Notes: generated by a model not told the origin, from the sequence alone. 64,000 bases of DNA from an uncultured Bacteroidales bacterium (GCA_958418815.1 CATZGB010000006.1:37291-101290); one strand, 5' to 3'. Shown: positions 51,144-60,431, numbered from the stretch's first letter. A program made the numbers and translations.

Positions 51144-52463
51144 TCAGTCGATGCGTGTTATTGACGCTCCGAGGAAGTTGAGTCGCTGGTCGATGTCTTC
51201 ATATCCTCGGTCTATCTGCTCGATGTTGCCGATGATGCTGGTGCCTTTGGCAGACATCGCGGCAAGCAGCATGGCTATGCCGGCGCGGATGTCGGGCGAA
51301 CTCATCTTGTTGCCTCGGAGGGTGAATTTGTGGTCGTGGCCGATCACCACAGCGCGGTGGGGGTCGCAGAGGATGATCTGGGCTCCCATCTCAATCAGGT
51401 CGTCGACAAAGAAGAGGCGGCTCTCAAACATCTTCTGGTGGATCAGTACGGTGCCACGGCATTGTGTGGCCACCACCAGCATCACGCTGAGCAGGTCGGG
51501 GGTCAGTCCGGGCCATGGAGCGTCGGCGATGGTCATTATCGAGCCGTCGAGCGCGGTGTCAATCACATAGCTCTCCTGTGCGGGGACGAAGATGTCGTCG
51601 CCGCGCTGCTCGAGCTTTATCCCCAGCCGCCGGAAGCTCTCGGGGATGATGCCGAGGTTGTCGTAGCTGACATCCTTGATTGTCAGCGAGCTGCGTGTGA
51701 GCGCGGCCATTCCTATGAAACTGCCGACTTCGATCATGTCGGGAAGTATGCGGTGGGTGGCTCCCTTGGGGGTGTCTTTGAATCCCTTTATGGTCAGGAG
51801 GTTTGACGCGACTCCCTCGATCTCGCACCCCATCTGCCGCAGCAGGCGGCAGAGCTGTTGCAGGTATGGTTCGCAGGCGGCGTTGTAGATTGTAGTTTCT
51901 CCCTCGGCGCATGTCGCGGCCATAATGATGTTGGCGGTGCCGGTCACCGATGCCTCGTCAAGGAGCATATAGCATCCTTTGAGCCGACGGCCTTGGGGAA
52001 CTGTCAGCAGATAGGCCCGTTTGGAGGTCTCGTAGCTGTATTCTGCGCCGAGATTGATGAACCCCTGGATGTGTGTGTCTACTTTGCGGCGCCCGATTTT
52101 GTCTCCTCCGGGTTTGGGGAAGTAGGCTTTGCCGAAGCGGGCGAGCAGGGGGCCGACAAGAAGCACAGAGCCGCGCAGGGCCGCGCAGCGTTTGATGAAG
52201 TCGTCGCTGTAGAGGTATTCCCGGTCGATTTCATCGGCCTGGAAGGTGTATCGTCCTTTCTCGTGGCGTGTGACCTTCACCCCCATAAGCTGGAGCATGG
52301 CGATGAGGTTCTTTACATCCCTGATTTCTGGGATGTTTGATATCTCCACGGGGGAGGTTGTGAGCAAGACGGCGCTGATGACTTGCAGGGCTTCATTCTT
52401 TGCTCCCTGTGGGGTGATTTCTCCTTGGAGGGAATGGCCCCCCTCGATAACGAACGACGACAT
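51144..52463 (-). CDS. murA: UDP-N-acetylglucosamine 1-carboxyvinyltransferase with Asp in place of the fosfomycin-target Cys
   Basis: A 439-residue enzyme that transfers enolpyruvate to UDP-GlcNAc, the first committed step of peptidoglycan synthesis. The catalytic GAKNEA (Lys22, Asn23) and C-terminal IRAGIAMLLAAM regions are present. The loop that reads PGGCAIG in E. coli (Cys115, alkylated by fosfomycin) reads PGGDKIGRRKVDTHI here, with Asp121 at the Cys position. A Cys-to-Asp change is known from Mycobacterium, Chlamydia and Borrelia to give fosfomycin insensitivity while retaining activity. Lies 25 bases after murB. Confidence 0.95.
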   Translation of the reverse strand: MSSFVIEGGHSLQGEITPQGAKNEALQVISAVLLTTSPVEISNIPEIRDVKNLIAMLQLMGVKVTRHEKGRYTFQADEIDREYLYSDDFIKRCAALRGSVLLVGPLLARFGKAYFPKPGGDKIGRRKVDTHIQGFINLGAEYSYETSKRAYLLTVPQGRRLKGCYMLLDEASVTGTANIIMAATCAEGETTIYNAACEPYLQQLCRLLRQMGCEIEGVASNLLTIKGFKDTPKGATHRILPDMIEVGSFIGMAALTRSSLTIKDVSYDNLGIIPESFRRLGIKLEQRGDDIFVPAQESYVIDTALDGSIMTIADAPWPGLTPDLLSVMLVVATQCRGTVLIHQKMFESRLFFVDDLIEMGAQIILCDPHRAVVIGHDHKFTLRGNKMSSPDIRAGIAMLLAAMSAKGTSIIGNIEQIDRGYEDIDQRLNFLGASITRID

Positions 52464-52488
52464 TCGGTTTATTAGGGTTAGATAGTTT

Positions 52489-53586
52489 TCAGATATGTAT
52501 TACTTCCGGGGTCAGGGTCACTCCGAAGACCGCCTCCACCCGGCTGATGACTGCTTTCTCGAGCCTGACGACATCGGCCCCGGTGGCTTTACCCGACAGG
52601 TTGACAATCACAAGTGGCTGGCTCTGCCAGAGGGCTGCTCCCCCTTCGGCGAGTGATTTGCATCCGGCTTTGTCTATCAGCCATGCGGCCGACAACTTTG
52701 CTGAGCCGTCGGGGAGCATGTGATAGGGGAGGGCCGGGGCGCCTGCTCCGGCATTCCCTGTCCAGCGTGAGATTATCTCTTCCAACCTGTCGGCTGTGAC
52801 CACCGGGTTCTTGAAGAAGCTGCCGGCGCTTCCGGTTTCTGATGGGGCGGGGAGTTTTGAATCACGGAGACTCATCACTGTCTCCCTGACCGAGAGCGGT
52901 GAGATCCCGGCTTTCTGCAATTCTGAGATGTTGTCTTGCTGCGGGATGTCATGGTCAAGGCCATAACGTTCACACAGGGCGTCATACAGCCCTTTGTATC
53001 CCAGCCGCAGGCGGGGAGTGGTCTGTAGCCTGAGAGTGACGCGGCAGACGACCAGCAGTTCGTCCGGCTCCTGGTGCTTGAAGATTGAGTCGCGGTAGCC
53101 GTAACGACAGTCCTCTTTGGTGTAGGTGACAAACCTGTGGGACTTGCGCGAGTAGAAGGTGACAGAGTCTACGAGGTCGGCCAGTTCCACTCCGTAAGCG
53201 CCGACATTCTGCACGGCGGCGCCTCCGATCTGGCCCGGTATGCCCGACAGGTTCTCAAGTCCCCACAGCCCGAGCTGGGAGGCGTTCTGGCAAAGGTCGT
53301 CGAGCACGACGGCGGCATCGGCGGCCACGATGGCCTGGCCGTCGGCGGTCTTGTCGACGGTTATTGAGTCATTTGCCGGATGGATTACGGTGAGCGCTGG
53401 GGCCGGAGCCGTGAATAACATGTTGCTGCCGCCTCCCAGCAGCACCGCCCCGTCGAGCAGCCCCCTGCTGTCAAGTTCGGGCAGGTCGTTCACGGGGTCG
53501 GAAAACTCGACGAGACGGCCACACATTGCCGGAAGGCCGAATGTGGTCATCTCTCTCAAGTCTGTGTTCTCGCGCAGTCTTATCAT
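52489..53586 (-). CDS. murB: UDP-N-acetylenolpyruvoylglucosamine reductase
   Basis: A 365-residue FAD enzyme making UDP-MurNAc. Features: NTDLREMTTFGLPA at the start, LGGGSNMLF (FAD site), LSGIPGQIGGAAVQNVGAYG near 115, the CRYGYRDSIFK loop typical of the E. coli-like type I enzyme, and SAGSFFKNP with the catalytic Ser. Follows nqrF by 38 bases on the same strand and precedes murA, so two successive cell-wall steps are encoded together. Confidence 0.94.
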   Translation of the reverse strand: MIRLRENTDLREMTTFGLPAMCGRLVEFSDPVNDLPELDSRGLLDGAVLLGGGSNMLFTAPAPALTVIHPANDSITVDKTADGQAIVAADAAVVLDDLCQNASQLGLWGLENLSGIPGQIGGAAVQNVGAYGVELADLVDSVTFYSRKSHRFVTYTKEDCRYGYRDSIFKHQEPDELLVVCRVTLRLQTTPRLRLGYKGLYDALCERYGLDHDIPQQDNISELQKAGISPLSVRETVMSLRDSKLPAPSETGSAGSFFKNPVVTADRLEEIISRWTGNAGAGAPALPYHMLPDGSAKLSAAWLIDKAGCKSLAEGGAALWQSQPLVIVNLSGKATGADVVRLEKAVISRVEAVFGVTLTPEVIHI

Positions 53587-53624
53587 GTCGGGGCTGGCTT
53601 GTCAGGGTTGTCGGCGGGGCTTGG

Positions 53625-54914
53625 TCAGCCTCCGAAGTTGTCGTAATGGATGTTTTCGGGATCCACGCCGAGGCTGTCGAGCATCTTGTTGACGGCGGCG
53701 CTCATCGGGCCGGGGCCACACATGTAGTATTCGATGTCTTCGGGCGACTCGTGGTCTTTGAGATATGTGTCGTGGATTACCTGATGAACGAATCCGGGGG
53801 TGTATTTCACACCGGCCGCATCCGCCGCGGGGTCGGGGCGGTCAAGGGCGAGATGGAACTTGAAGTTGGGGAATTCCTTCTCAAGCTGCAGGAAGTCGTC
53901 GAGATAGAATACCTCGTTGAGCGCGCGCGCGCCGTAGAAGTAGTTCATCTTGCGGTCGGTGGTCTTCAGGGTCTTTGTCATGTGCATGATCTGGGCGCGG
54001 AGCGGGGCCATGCCTGCGCCGCCGCCAATCCACATCATCTCGTTCTTTGAGTCGAAAATGGGATGGAAGTCGCCATAGGGGCCGCTCATCAGCACCTTGT
54101 CGCCGGGCTTGAGGGTGAAGATGTAGCTCGACGCGATGCCGGGGTTGACATCCATGAATCCAACCTCGGGTTTGGGCTTGAATGGGGGAGTGGCGATGCG
54201 GACAGTCAGCATGAAACGGTCGCCCTCGGCCGGATAGTTGGCCATCGAGTAGGCGCGGACTGTGGTCTCAGTGTTGACGCATTTGAGGTCGAAGAGCCCG
54301 AATTTCTTCCATGCAGGCAGGTATTCCTCTCCGATCGATGCCTTGTCGATGTCTTTGTCGTAGTCGATTTTGAAGGGGGGGATCTTTATCTGAGCGTATG
54401 AGCCGGGGATGAAGTTCATATGCTCACCTTTCGGAAGGGCGACGATGAACTCCTTGATGAATGTGGCGACATTGTTGTTTGATATCACCTCGCATTCATA
54501 TTCCTTGATGTCAAGTACTGAGGCGGGAACCTTGATGTCGAGGTCGTTTTTGACCTTCACCTGGCAGGCCAGTCGCCAGTCATCCTTTATCTCCTTGCGG
54601 GTGAAATGCACGGCTTCGGTGGGGAGTATCTCGCCGCCTCCGGCTGTCACCTGCACCTTGCACTGTCCGCAGCTGCCCTTGCCGCCGCAGGCCGAGGGGA
54701 GGAAGACATCTTTGGTGGCCATTGCCGATAGCAGAGGCACTCCGGAGGCTACTTCCACTTTCTTGTCGTTGTTGATTGTCACGGTCACGTTGCCTGAGCT
54801 GACCAGATATTTCTTGGCCACGAGGAGAATGACAACCAGCAGCAGGGTCATCACCAGGAAGATGCCGACACCGCCGAGCACCGTGGGCCAAAGAGTTGAT
54901 TGTAGTGATATCAT
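53625..54914 (-). CDS. nqrF: Na+-NQR subunit F (NADH dehydrogenase, FAD and 2Fe-2S)
   Basis: A 429-residue subunit that accepts electrons from NADH. One N-terminal helix (about residues 8-30) is followed by a ferredoxin domain with Cys ligands in LPSACGGKGSCGQCKV and LACQVKV, then an FAD/NAD reductase domain with RAYSMANYPAEGD (FAD), IGGGAGMAPLRAQ and EYYMCGPGPMSAAV (NAD). Length fits. Last of the six nqr genes. Confidence 0.96.
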   Translation of the reverse strand: MISLQSTLWPTVLGGVGIFLVMTLLLVVILLVAKKYLVSSGNVTVTINNDKKVEVASGVPLLSAMATKDVFLPSACGGKGSCGQCKVQVTAGGGEILPTEAVHFTRKEIKDDWRLACQVKVKNDLDIKVPASVLDIKEYECEVISNNNVATFIKEFIVALPKGEHMNFIPGSYAQIKIPPFKIDYDKDIDKASIGEEYLPAWKKFGLFDLKCVNTETTVRAYSMANYPAEGDRFMLTVRIATPPFKPKPEVGFMDVNPGIASSYIFTLKPGDKVLMSGPYGDFHPIFDSKNEMMWIGGGAGMAPLRAQIMHMTKTLKTTDRKMNYFYGARALNEVFYLDDFLQLEKEFPNFKFHLALDRPDPAADAAGVKYTPGFVHQVIHDTYLKDHESPEDIEYYMCGPGPMSAAVNKMLDSLGVDPENIHYDNFGG

Positions 54915-54963
54915 TGTCGTTGTTAGTAACTGTTCGGAATAGGTTGGAATGACACGGCAGGGG

Positions 54964-55581
54964 TCAGAGCTTGATGCCGAGGAAGCTCATGAACGCGATT
55001 CCCATCAGGGCACACAGGATGAATGTGATGCCGATGCCTCGCAGGGGAGCGGGGACGTTGGAGTAGGAGGCGACCCTCTCACGTATCGCGGCGATTGCGG
55101 TGATGGCCAGGAGCCATCCGATGCCCCAGCCGGCTCCGGCGCAGGTGGCGGTCCAGGCGTTGGCGAAACCTCTCTGCTGCATGAACAGCGAGCCGCCGAG
55201 GATGGCGCAGTTAACGGCGATCAGGGGGAGGAAGATGCCGAGAGAGGCATAGAGTGAGGGGGAGTACTTCTCGACTGCCATCTCGACGAGCTGTGTCATG
55301 GAGGCGATGACGGCGATGAACATGATCAGCGACAGGAAGCTGAGGTCCACGTCGGCGAATGTGTCGCCGAGCCAGACGAGCGCGCCGGCTTTCAGGACGT
55401 AGTTCTCAAGCAGGTAGTTTATGGGGAGAGTGACAATGAGCATGAATGTCACGGCCACGCCAAGTCCGAAGGCGGTCTTGACATTCTTGGAAACAGCCAG
55501 GAAGGAGCACATTCCCAGGAAGTAGGCAAACACCATGTTGTCGACGAATATCGACCGTATGAAAAGATTCAGATTTTCCAT
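54964..55581 (-). CDS. nqrE: Na+-NQR subunit E
   Basis: A 205-residue membrane subunit with six hydrophobic helices. LGMCSFLAVSKNVKTAFGLG near the N-terminus and IAVNCAILGG near 118 carry the paired Cys that, with those of NqrD, hold an intramembrane iron center in the Vibrio complex. 35 bases after nqrD, 49 before nqrF. Confidence 0.96.
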   Translation of the reverse strand: MENLNLFIRSIFVDNMVFAYFLGMCSFLAVSKNVKTAFGLGVAVTFMLIVTLPINYLLENYVLKAGALVWLGDTFADVDLSFLSLIMFIAVIASMTQLVEMAVEKYSPSLYASLGIFLPLIAVNCAILGGSLFMQQRGFANAWTATCAGAGWGIGWLLAITAIAAIRERVASYSNVPAPLRGIGITFILCALMGIAFMSFLGIKL

Positions 55582-55616
55582 TTCAGGTTGTTTTTCTTTT
55601 GATTAGGAATGGCGGG

Positions 55617-56243
55617 TCATTTCTCCTGGAGGTCTTTGTTCCATGAACGGTGAACCCAGATGATGCAGGCTACCACGATAAGGGCCATCGGGGGAAGAAT
55701 CATCAGGCCGTTGTTGACATATCCGGCCTCGTAGAAGCACTGCGGTATCACCTGGAAGCCCATAAACGTGCCGCTGCCGAGGAGTTCGCGGAAGAAGCCC
55801 ACGATGACGAGTATGATGGCGTAGCCGATGCCGTTGCCAATCCCGTCGAGAAACGACGGCCAGGGCTTGTTGCCCATGGCGAATGCTTCAAGGCGTCCCA
55901 TGAGGATGCAGTTGGTGATGATGAGGCCGATGAATACCGACAGCTGCTTGCTGACATCGTATGCGTAGGCCAGCAGGAGCTGGTTGACCACGATGACCAG
56001 GGCGGCAACCACCACAAGCTGCACGATGATGCGGATGTTGGTGGGGATGGTGTTGCGTATCAGTGAGATAATCACATTGGAGAATGCCAGCACGGCGATT
56101 ACCGAGATGCCCATTACCAGGGCCGGTTCGAGTTTCGCTGTGACGGCGAGGCAGGAGCATATGCCCAGCACCTGCACCACGACGGGGTTGTCCTTGGAGA
56201 AAGGATTGAAAAAAATCTGTTTGTTGCTAATCTTGTCAGCCAT
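55617..56243 (-). CDS. nqrD: Na+-NQR subunit D
   Basis: A 208-residue membrane subunit homologous to NqrE, with inverted topology. Conserved Cys residues lie in VLGICSCLAVTAKLEPALVMG and LIITNCILMGRLEAF; NKPWPSFLDGIGNGIGY is characteristic. About six hydrophobic helices. Confidence 0.96.
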   Translation of the reverse strand: MADKISNKQIFFNPFSKDNPVVVQVLGICSCLAVTAKLEPALVMGISVIAVLAFSNVIISLIRNTIPTNIRIIVQLVVVAALVIVVNQLLLAYAYDVSKQLSVFIGLIITNCILMGRLEAFAMGNKPWPSFLDGIGNGIGYAIILVIVGFFRELLGSGTFMGFQVIPQCFYEAGYVNNGLMILPPMALIVVACIIWVHRSWNKDLQEK

Positions 56244-56281
56244 GACGGGGTTTATATGGCGTTGTGTAATCGTTTTAAGGC

Positions 56282-57208
56282 TCAGTGTGAGGCAGCTTTC
56301 CTCGCGAGGTTGCGGTCGGCGTCGGCTTCAGCCTCGGCCATGGCCTGCTCGGTCTCGGCGATTGTCGCGCGGACGTTGATTTTCTTCCCGGGAGTGTGTG
56401 GCAAGGTGTCGGCCTCTGTCATCACTTTGAAAGTTGCCTGCGGATTGTCGGTGTCAATCTCGAAAGTCATGGCAGATACTGACGCGCGGCTCGTTTTGCC
56501 GGCGGCTGATTTCTCAAGCCATGCGCGGTAGGGTGAGAGGCAGTTGTCAAACATGGCTCCGACCCCTTTGGAGGTGATTGTGCCTCCCGATATGCCGTCT
56601 ACATAGTCGACATCTGGGTTGAGCGGCTTCTGGCCGGCCTTTACCACCTCGATGGGGTAGAAATTGTCGCCTTTGAAGACTTCGCGTCCGGGGAATTGTC
56701 CGGTGAATGCCGGTTTGGTTATCTCGGCACCGAGTCCAGGGGTCTCACCCTGATGGTCGAAGAATGCGCCGTAGATTGTCGAGCCGTCGTTGTCAAAAGC
56801 GACATAGCCCCATATCGGGCCCCACAGTCCCATTCCGGCCAGGGGAAGGATATATTTGGTGCCGGCGTCGGGGAGCTGGCAGATGTAGACGGGAAGCAGG
56901 CGTTGGTCGGCGGGCTTTTTGGCTTCGGCGGCCACATCGACCGAGAAAGCATCCTGAGAGTCTATTTCCTCACCTTTGTCGTTCACGACAATCTGGCTGG
57001 TGATGTATTTGTCAAAGTCGGCAATCACGGAGGATCGGGTGGTGGAGATGTGTACCGCCTGCAGTATCTGGCTTTTCTTGTCGGCCTGGGCGTTTTCCTC
57101 CTGTCTCTCCTTGAGGGCCATGGATGTGAACGCCAGGACGGCTCCCACCACTATTACCATTGCCGTGATGTAGACGATGGTGTAGACGTTGCTTTGTTTG
57201 TTGATCAT
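56282..57208 (-). CDS. nqrC: Na+-NQR subunit C (covalent FMN)
   Basis: A 308-residue subunit with one N-terminal helix (about residues 8-27) and a periplasmic flavin domain. The FMN-threonine motif is VDGISGGTITSKGV near residue 210, to which ApbE attaches FMN. LYGPLWGY-type sequence (here LWGPIWGYVAF) is present. About 30 residues longer than Vibrio NqrC because of a polar, charged C-terminal extension after the flavin domain. Confidence 0.95.
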   Translation of the reverse strand: MINKQSNVYTIVYITAMVIVVGAVLAFTSMALKERQEENAQADKKSQILQAVHISTTRSSVIADFDKYITSQIVVNDKGEEIDSQDAFSVDVAAEAKKPADQRLLPVYICQLPDAGTKYILPLAGMGLWGPIWGYVAFDNDGSTIYGAFFDHQGETPGLGAEITKPAFTGQFPGREVFKGDNFYPIEVVKAGQKPLNPDVDYVDGISGGTITSKGVGAMFDNCLSPYRAWLEKSAAGKTSRASVSAMTFEIDTDNPQATFKVMTEADTLPHTPGKKINVRATIAETEQAMAEAEADADRNLARKAASH

Positions 57209-57262
57209 TTTTTTCTTGGGCTATATGGCTTTTGTGTCAAGAAATATCAGGGTGTGATTGGC

Positions 57263-58480
57263 TCACTTGGCTGTTTTTGCGCGGGCCAGTCGGCGGCGCA
57301 CGTTTGCCTCGACCACGCAGTAGTCGATCAGCGGCGCGAGGGCGTTCATGAGGAGGACGGCCAGCATGGCGCCTTCAGGATAGCCGTTGTTGTAGGTGCG
57401 GATAAGAATCGCGACCACTCCGACGAGGAATCCGTAGATGTATTTGCCTGTGTTCGTGCGGCAGGAGGTCACCGGGTCGGGGGCCATGAAGACGGCCGCG
57501 AATGCGAATCCTCCGAGACACAGCTGCTCGCCGACGGTCAGGAACGACGCGGGGTAGGTAGGGGTGGCGCACCAGTTGGCGATCAGGGCCATTGCCGCGC
57601 CTCCGGCGAACACCGAAAGGATTATGCGCCAGCTTGCTATGCCGGTGAAAAGCAGTATGAGCGCGCCGATGAGTATGCAGAGGGTTGATGTCTCGCCGAA
57701 TGAGCCGGGTATCAGGCCGAGGAACATGTGCCAGAGCGATACGGGGTCTCCGGCGATGTCGGTCATGGCGCTTGCCACTCCGGCTGCGTCAGAGGCTCCG
57801 GATGTGGCCACCTGGCCAAGGGGTGTGGCGCAGGTGAGCCCGTCGACATCCCCGCCGAGGCCGAACATGTTGCCTGATGCCACGAAGACTTTGTCGCCGC
57901 TCATCTGGGCAGGGTAGGCGAAGAAGAGGAAGGCGCGTGTGACCAGGGCTACATTAAATATATTATATCCGGTGCCTCCGAATACCTCTTTGACGAAGAT
58001 CACGGAGAAGGCGGTGGCCACGGCGATCATCCACAGCGGGGTCTCTATCGGGCATATCATCGGAATCAGGATGCCGGTGACGAGGAATCCCTCTTGTATC
58101 TCTTCTTTGCGCCATTGGGCGACGATGAACTCAATGCCGAGGCCGACCACATAGGCCACCACCAGCCGGGGAAGCACCGCCAGGAAACCATAGAGCATCA
58201 GTTCCCAGAAAGGGAAAGCCGAGGCCCCGGCTGCGAGCCAGTGCTGGTATCCGGCGTTGTACATGCCGAAAAGCAGACAGGGTATGAGGGCGACTATGAC
58301 AATGATCATGGTGCGCTTTGAGTCCATCGAGTCATGGATATGGACTCCTGACCGAGAGGTCTCGTTGGGCGTGAACAGGAATGTGTCTATGCCGTCGTAG
58401 ACCGAACGGAACGCGTGGAGCCTGCCTCCCTCCTCAAAGGAGGGACGGGCCTTGTCCATCAGTTTTTTCAGTGCTTTCAA
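57263..58480 (-). CDS. nqrB: Na+-NQR subunit B (covalent FMN, membrane)
   Basis: A subunit of about 405 residues with about ten helices that carries FMN on a Thr and riboflavin. The N-terminal LKKLMDKARPSFEEGGRLHAF matches the family. There is no ATG before residue 8: a TTG at 58480 gives the standard N-terminus, while ATG 58459 would drop seven residues. The frame continues open to 58726 but runs into nqrA. The flavinylation motif is present as DVDGLTCATPLG (Thr about residue 219), where many species read SGAT. Confidence 0.93.
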   Translation of the reverse strand: MKALKKLMDKARPSFEEGGRLHAFRSVYDGIDTFLFTPNETSRSGVHIHDSMDSKRTMIIVIVALIPCLLFGMYNAGYQHWLAAGASAFPFWELMLYGFLAVLPRLVVAYVVGLGIEFIVAQWRKEEIQEGFLVTGILIPMICPIETPLWMIAVATAFSVIFVKEVFGGTGYNIFNVALVTRAFLFFAYPAQMSGDKVFVASGNMFGLGGDVDGLTCATPLGQVATSGASDAAGVASAMTDIAGDPVSLWHMFLGLIPGSFGETSTLCILIGALILLFTGIASWRIILSVFAGGAAMALIANWCATPTYPASFLTVGEQLCLGGFAFAAVFMAPDPVTSCRTNTGKYIYGFLVGVVAILIRTYNNGYPEGAMLAVLLMNALAPLIDYCVVEANVRRRLARAKTAK

Positions 58481-58520
58481 CGTTATGTCGTTTTTTGTTG
58501 TTTGTCGGATTTGGTTTCTG

Positions 58521-59867
58521 TCATGACAGCTCCTTTCGGAGGTAGTCGAGTCCCTCGCGGACGATTTTCTGCAACTCGAGTTTGGAGGTGTCCACATACT
58601 CGGCGAGGGCGAAGTCTTCAGGGGCCACCTCGTAAATGCCGAGTTGCTCCATGCGGTCGATGTCTTTGGCGAGTATGGCCTTGATGAGGTATTCGGGCAG
58701 AATGTCCATCGGGAACACCTTGTCATATTCGCCGCTCATGATCATGGCGCGTCGTCCGCCGAGCAGGCGTGCGTCTGGCTTGAACAGCTTGCGTCTCAGG
58801 AAGTGGCCGGGGAATGTCGGGCTTGTGCTTTGCTTCCTTGGAGACAAGGATGCCCAGCCCATAAACTCGTCTGCGTCGTCTCCTTCAGGGATGACTGTCA
58901 CCTGTCGGTAAGGGAAGCGCAGGTAGCCCTCTTCGCCGACGGCGACACCAGTGAGAACGTTTCCGGATATGACGCGTTTTTTACGTCCGTCATCGGTGAT
59001 GTCGTTTTTCAGGATGGCTGACATCTCGGCCCCGATCACGGTCTCGACAAGCCGCGGGGTCTTGACCTCGGAGCCTGTGACCGCCACCGTGGTTGAGAAG
59101 TCGACGCTGCCGGTCAGGGCAAGTGTGCCTATGCGGCGGAGTGTGGCCAGGTCGAGGCAGCCGACTGTCTCCCCCTTGTTGACGGGGTTTATGGCGGCTA
59201 TCACTGTCCCGGCGTTGGATGCGGGGTGGGGGCCTTCGACATCCACCATCTCTGCTCCGTCTATGTCAGGAAGGGATGAGCCGGCGCGACGGCTGACATA
59301 TACTTTGCCGTCGGTAAGGAGCGAGAGAAGCTTTGCCCCGGCCTTGAAGGCTTTTATCTCCTCCTGGGAGAAGGATGTCGGGTTCCACGCCAGGGGAGCT
59401 GAGTCGAATCCGGTGACGAATATGTCGCGGAAACGCGTGTCTGCGGCGGGGACTATGTCATATGGTCTCTGGCGGAGCATTGCCCAGAGGCCCGAGGCGA
59501 GCATCGCGGCGCGTGCCGCTTTCTTGTCGGAGAGTATGCCGTCGGTGGTGATTTTGGCCGGCTCGCCGCCGCCCTGCTCGATGACGACGCGCAGGATTTT
59601 GCGTCTTTCCCCTCTGACTACGGCCTTTATGGTGCCGCAGACGGGGCTGGTGACTTTCAGCCGTTCGTCGAGTTTGCTGTGGAATATGGGCTGCCCGGCT
59701 TTCACCGCCTCGCCTTCTTTCAGTTCCATCTTGGGTACAAGGCCGGTGAAGTCATCGGGGACGATTGCCACCGTGGCGCATCGACATTCCGATGTGCTTG
59801 TGCCGTTGGCGATGCCGCCGGCGAGCTGGATGTCGAGGCCTTTCTTAACTTTGATTCCGATGCTCAT
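58521..59867 (-). CDS. nqrA: Na+-NQR subunit A
   Basis: A 448-residue cytoplasmic subunit, first gene of the operon. IKVKKGLDIQLAG at the start, LKEGEAVKAGQPIFHSKLDE, SPVCGTIKAVVRGERRKIL (biotinyl-like barrel) and DILPEYLIKAILAKDIDRMEQLGIYEVAPEDFALAEYVDTSK-type C-terminus are diagnostic; the latter resembles RnfC. The complex pumps Na+ while oxidising NADH with quinone. nqrB follows by 40 bases. Confidence 0.96.
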   Translation of the reverse strand: MSIGIKVKKGLDIQLAGGIANGTSTSECRCATVAIVPDDFTGLVPKMELKEGEAVKAGQPIFHSKLDERLKVTSPVCGTIKAVVRGERRKILRVVIEQGGGEPAKITTDGILSDKKAARAAMLASGLWAMLRQRPYDIVPAADTRFRDIFVTGFDSAPLAWNPTSFSQEEIKAFKAGAKLLSLLTDGKVYVSRRAGSSLPDIDGAEMVDVEGPHPASNAGTVIAAINPVNKGETVGCLDLATLRRIGTLALTGSVDFSTTVAVTGSEVKTPRLVETVIGAEMSAILKNDITDDGRKKRVISGNVLTGVAVGEEGYLRFPYRQVTVIPEGDDADEFMGWASLSPRKQSTSPTFPGHFLRRKLFKPDARLLGGRRAMIMSGEYDKVFPMDILPEYLIKAILAKDIDRMEQLGIYEVAPEDFALAEYVDTSKLELQKIVREGLDYLRKELS

Positions 59868-59983
59868 TGATTTGTTATGGTGTGGTCTATGTTGTGTCGC
59901 GGTTGGTGTTTTTTGTTTGTGAATGCGGCGCCCCGTTCTGTGGTGAATTACGGAAATATTTCCCTAATTGCCGATTTCGACCA

Positions 59984-59991
59984 CAAAGGTA
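59984..59991 (-). promoter_or_regulatory. -7 box of the nqr operon
   Basis: TACCTTTG on the minus strand, about 117 bases before nqrA. It lies in a 564-base divergent region (59868-60431) shared with the exb promoter. A matching -33 element was not found. Confidence 0.5.
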
Positions 59992-60169
59992 GTGATAATT
60001 TCTGTAACCCTTTATTAATAAAATGAAAAATCGGATATTTTTTTTCAGGGGGCATAATTTTTGGCTTTTGGCCCACGTTTAGGGAATGAATCGGCGAGTG
60101 GCGGTTTTTCACGTCTCTGACTTGAAAAGAGGAAGTTGGCTCCGATTCAAAAAAATAATTCGGAAAAAT

Positions 60170-60200
60170 TTTGTCAGTTGGAAAACAAATGATAATTTTG
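60170..60200 (+). promoter_or_regulatory. Promoter of the exbB-exbD-exbD-tonB operon
   Basis: TTTG at 60170-60173 and a perfect TAATTTTG at 60193-60200, 19 bases apart. It implies a leader of about 225 bases before exbB. Confidence 0.75.
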
Positions 60201-60206
60201 CAGAAA

Positions 60207-60431
60207 GCTTTTGCTATGGATTAAATCCGGTTAAAAAAGACCCGCTGTTATCAAATTCCCGACACAATCCTCCTCCCCCTCCACCGCGGAGCCGATTTGT
60301 GTCGGCTTGCGGAGTAGACAAAAAGAACCATCAGGACGACTGGCTCCTCTTACCGGCCGGCGTCCGTCATCAAAAAGGAAAAAAACTATCATTATTTAAC
60401 AAATTCAAATTTAAAAAAGTACTATCAAGTT
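60207..60431 (+). promoter_or_regulatory. Long structured leader of the exb operon
   Basis: No convincing gene lies here. A 9-base perfect stem, CCGACACAA (60259-60267) with TTGTGTCGG (60297-60305), encloses a pyrimidine-rich loop that begins TCCTCCTCCCCCTCCACC. A further G/C-rich part (CCGGCCGG at 60354-60361) follows before an A-rich stretch leading to the exbB ATG. The length and structure suggest post-transcriptional control, or insertion of a small repeat; neither is shown. Confidence 0.4.

Noticed and set aside
56696..57688. A 330-codon open frame antisense to nqrC and nqrB
   Set aside because: It covers the ends of two clear Nqr genes in the opposite direction; the translation resembles reversed codon bias, not a protein family.
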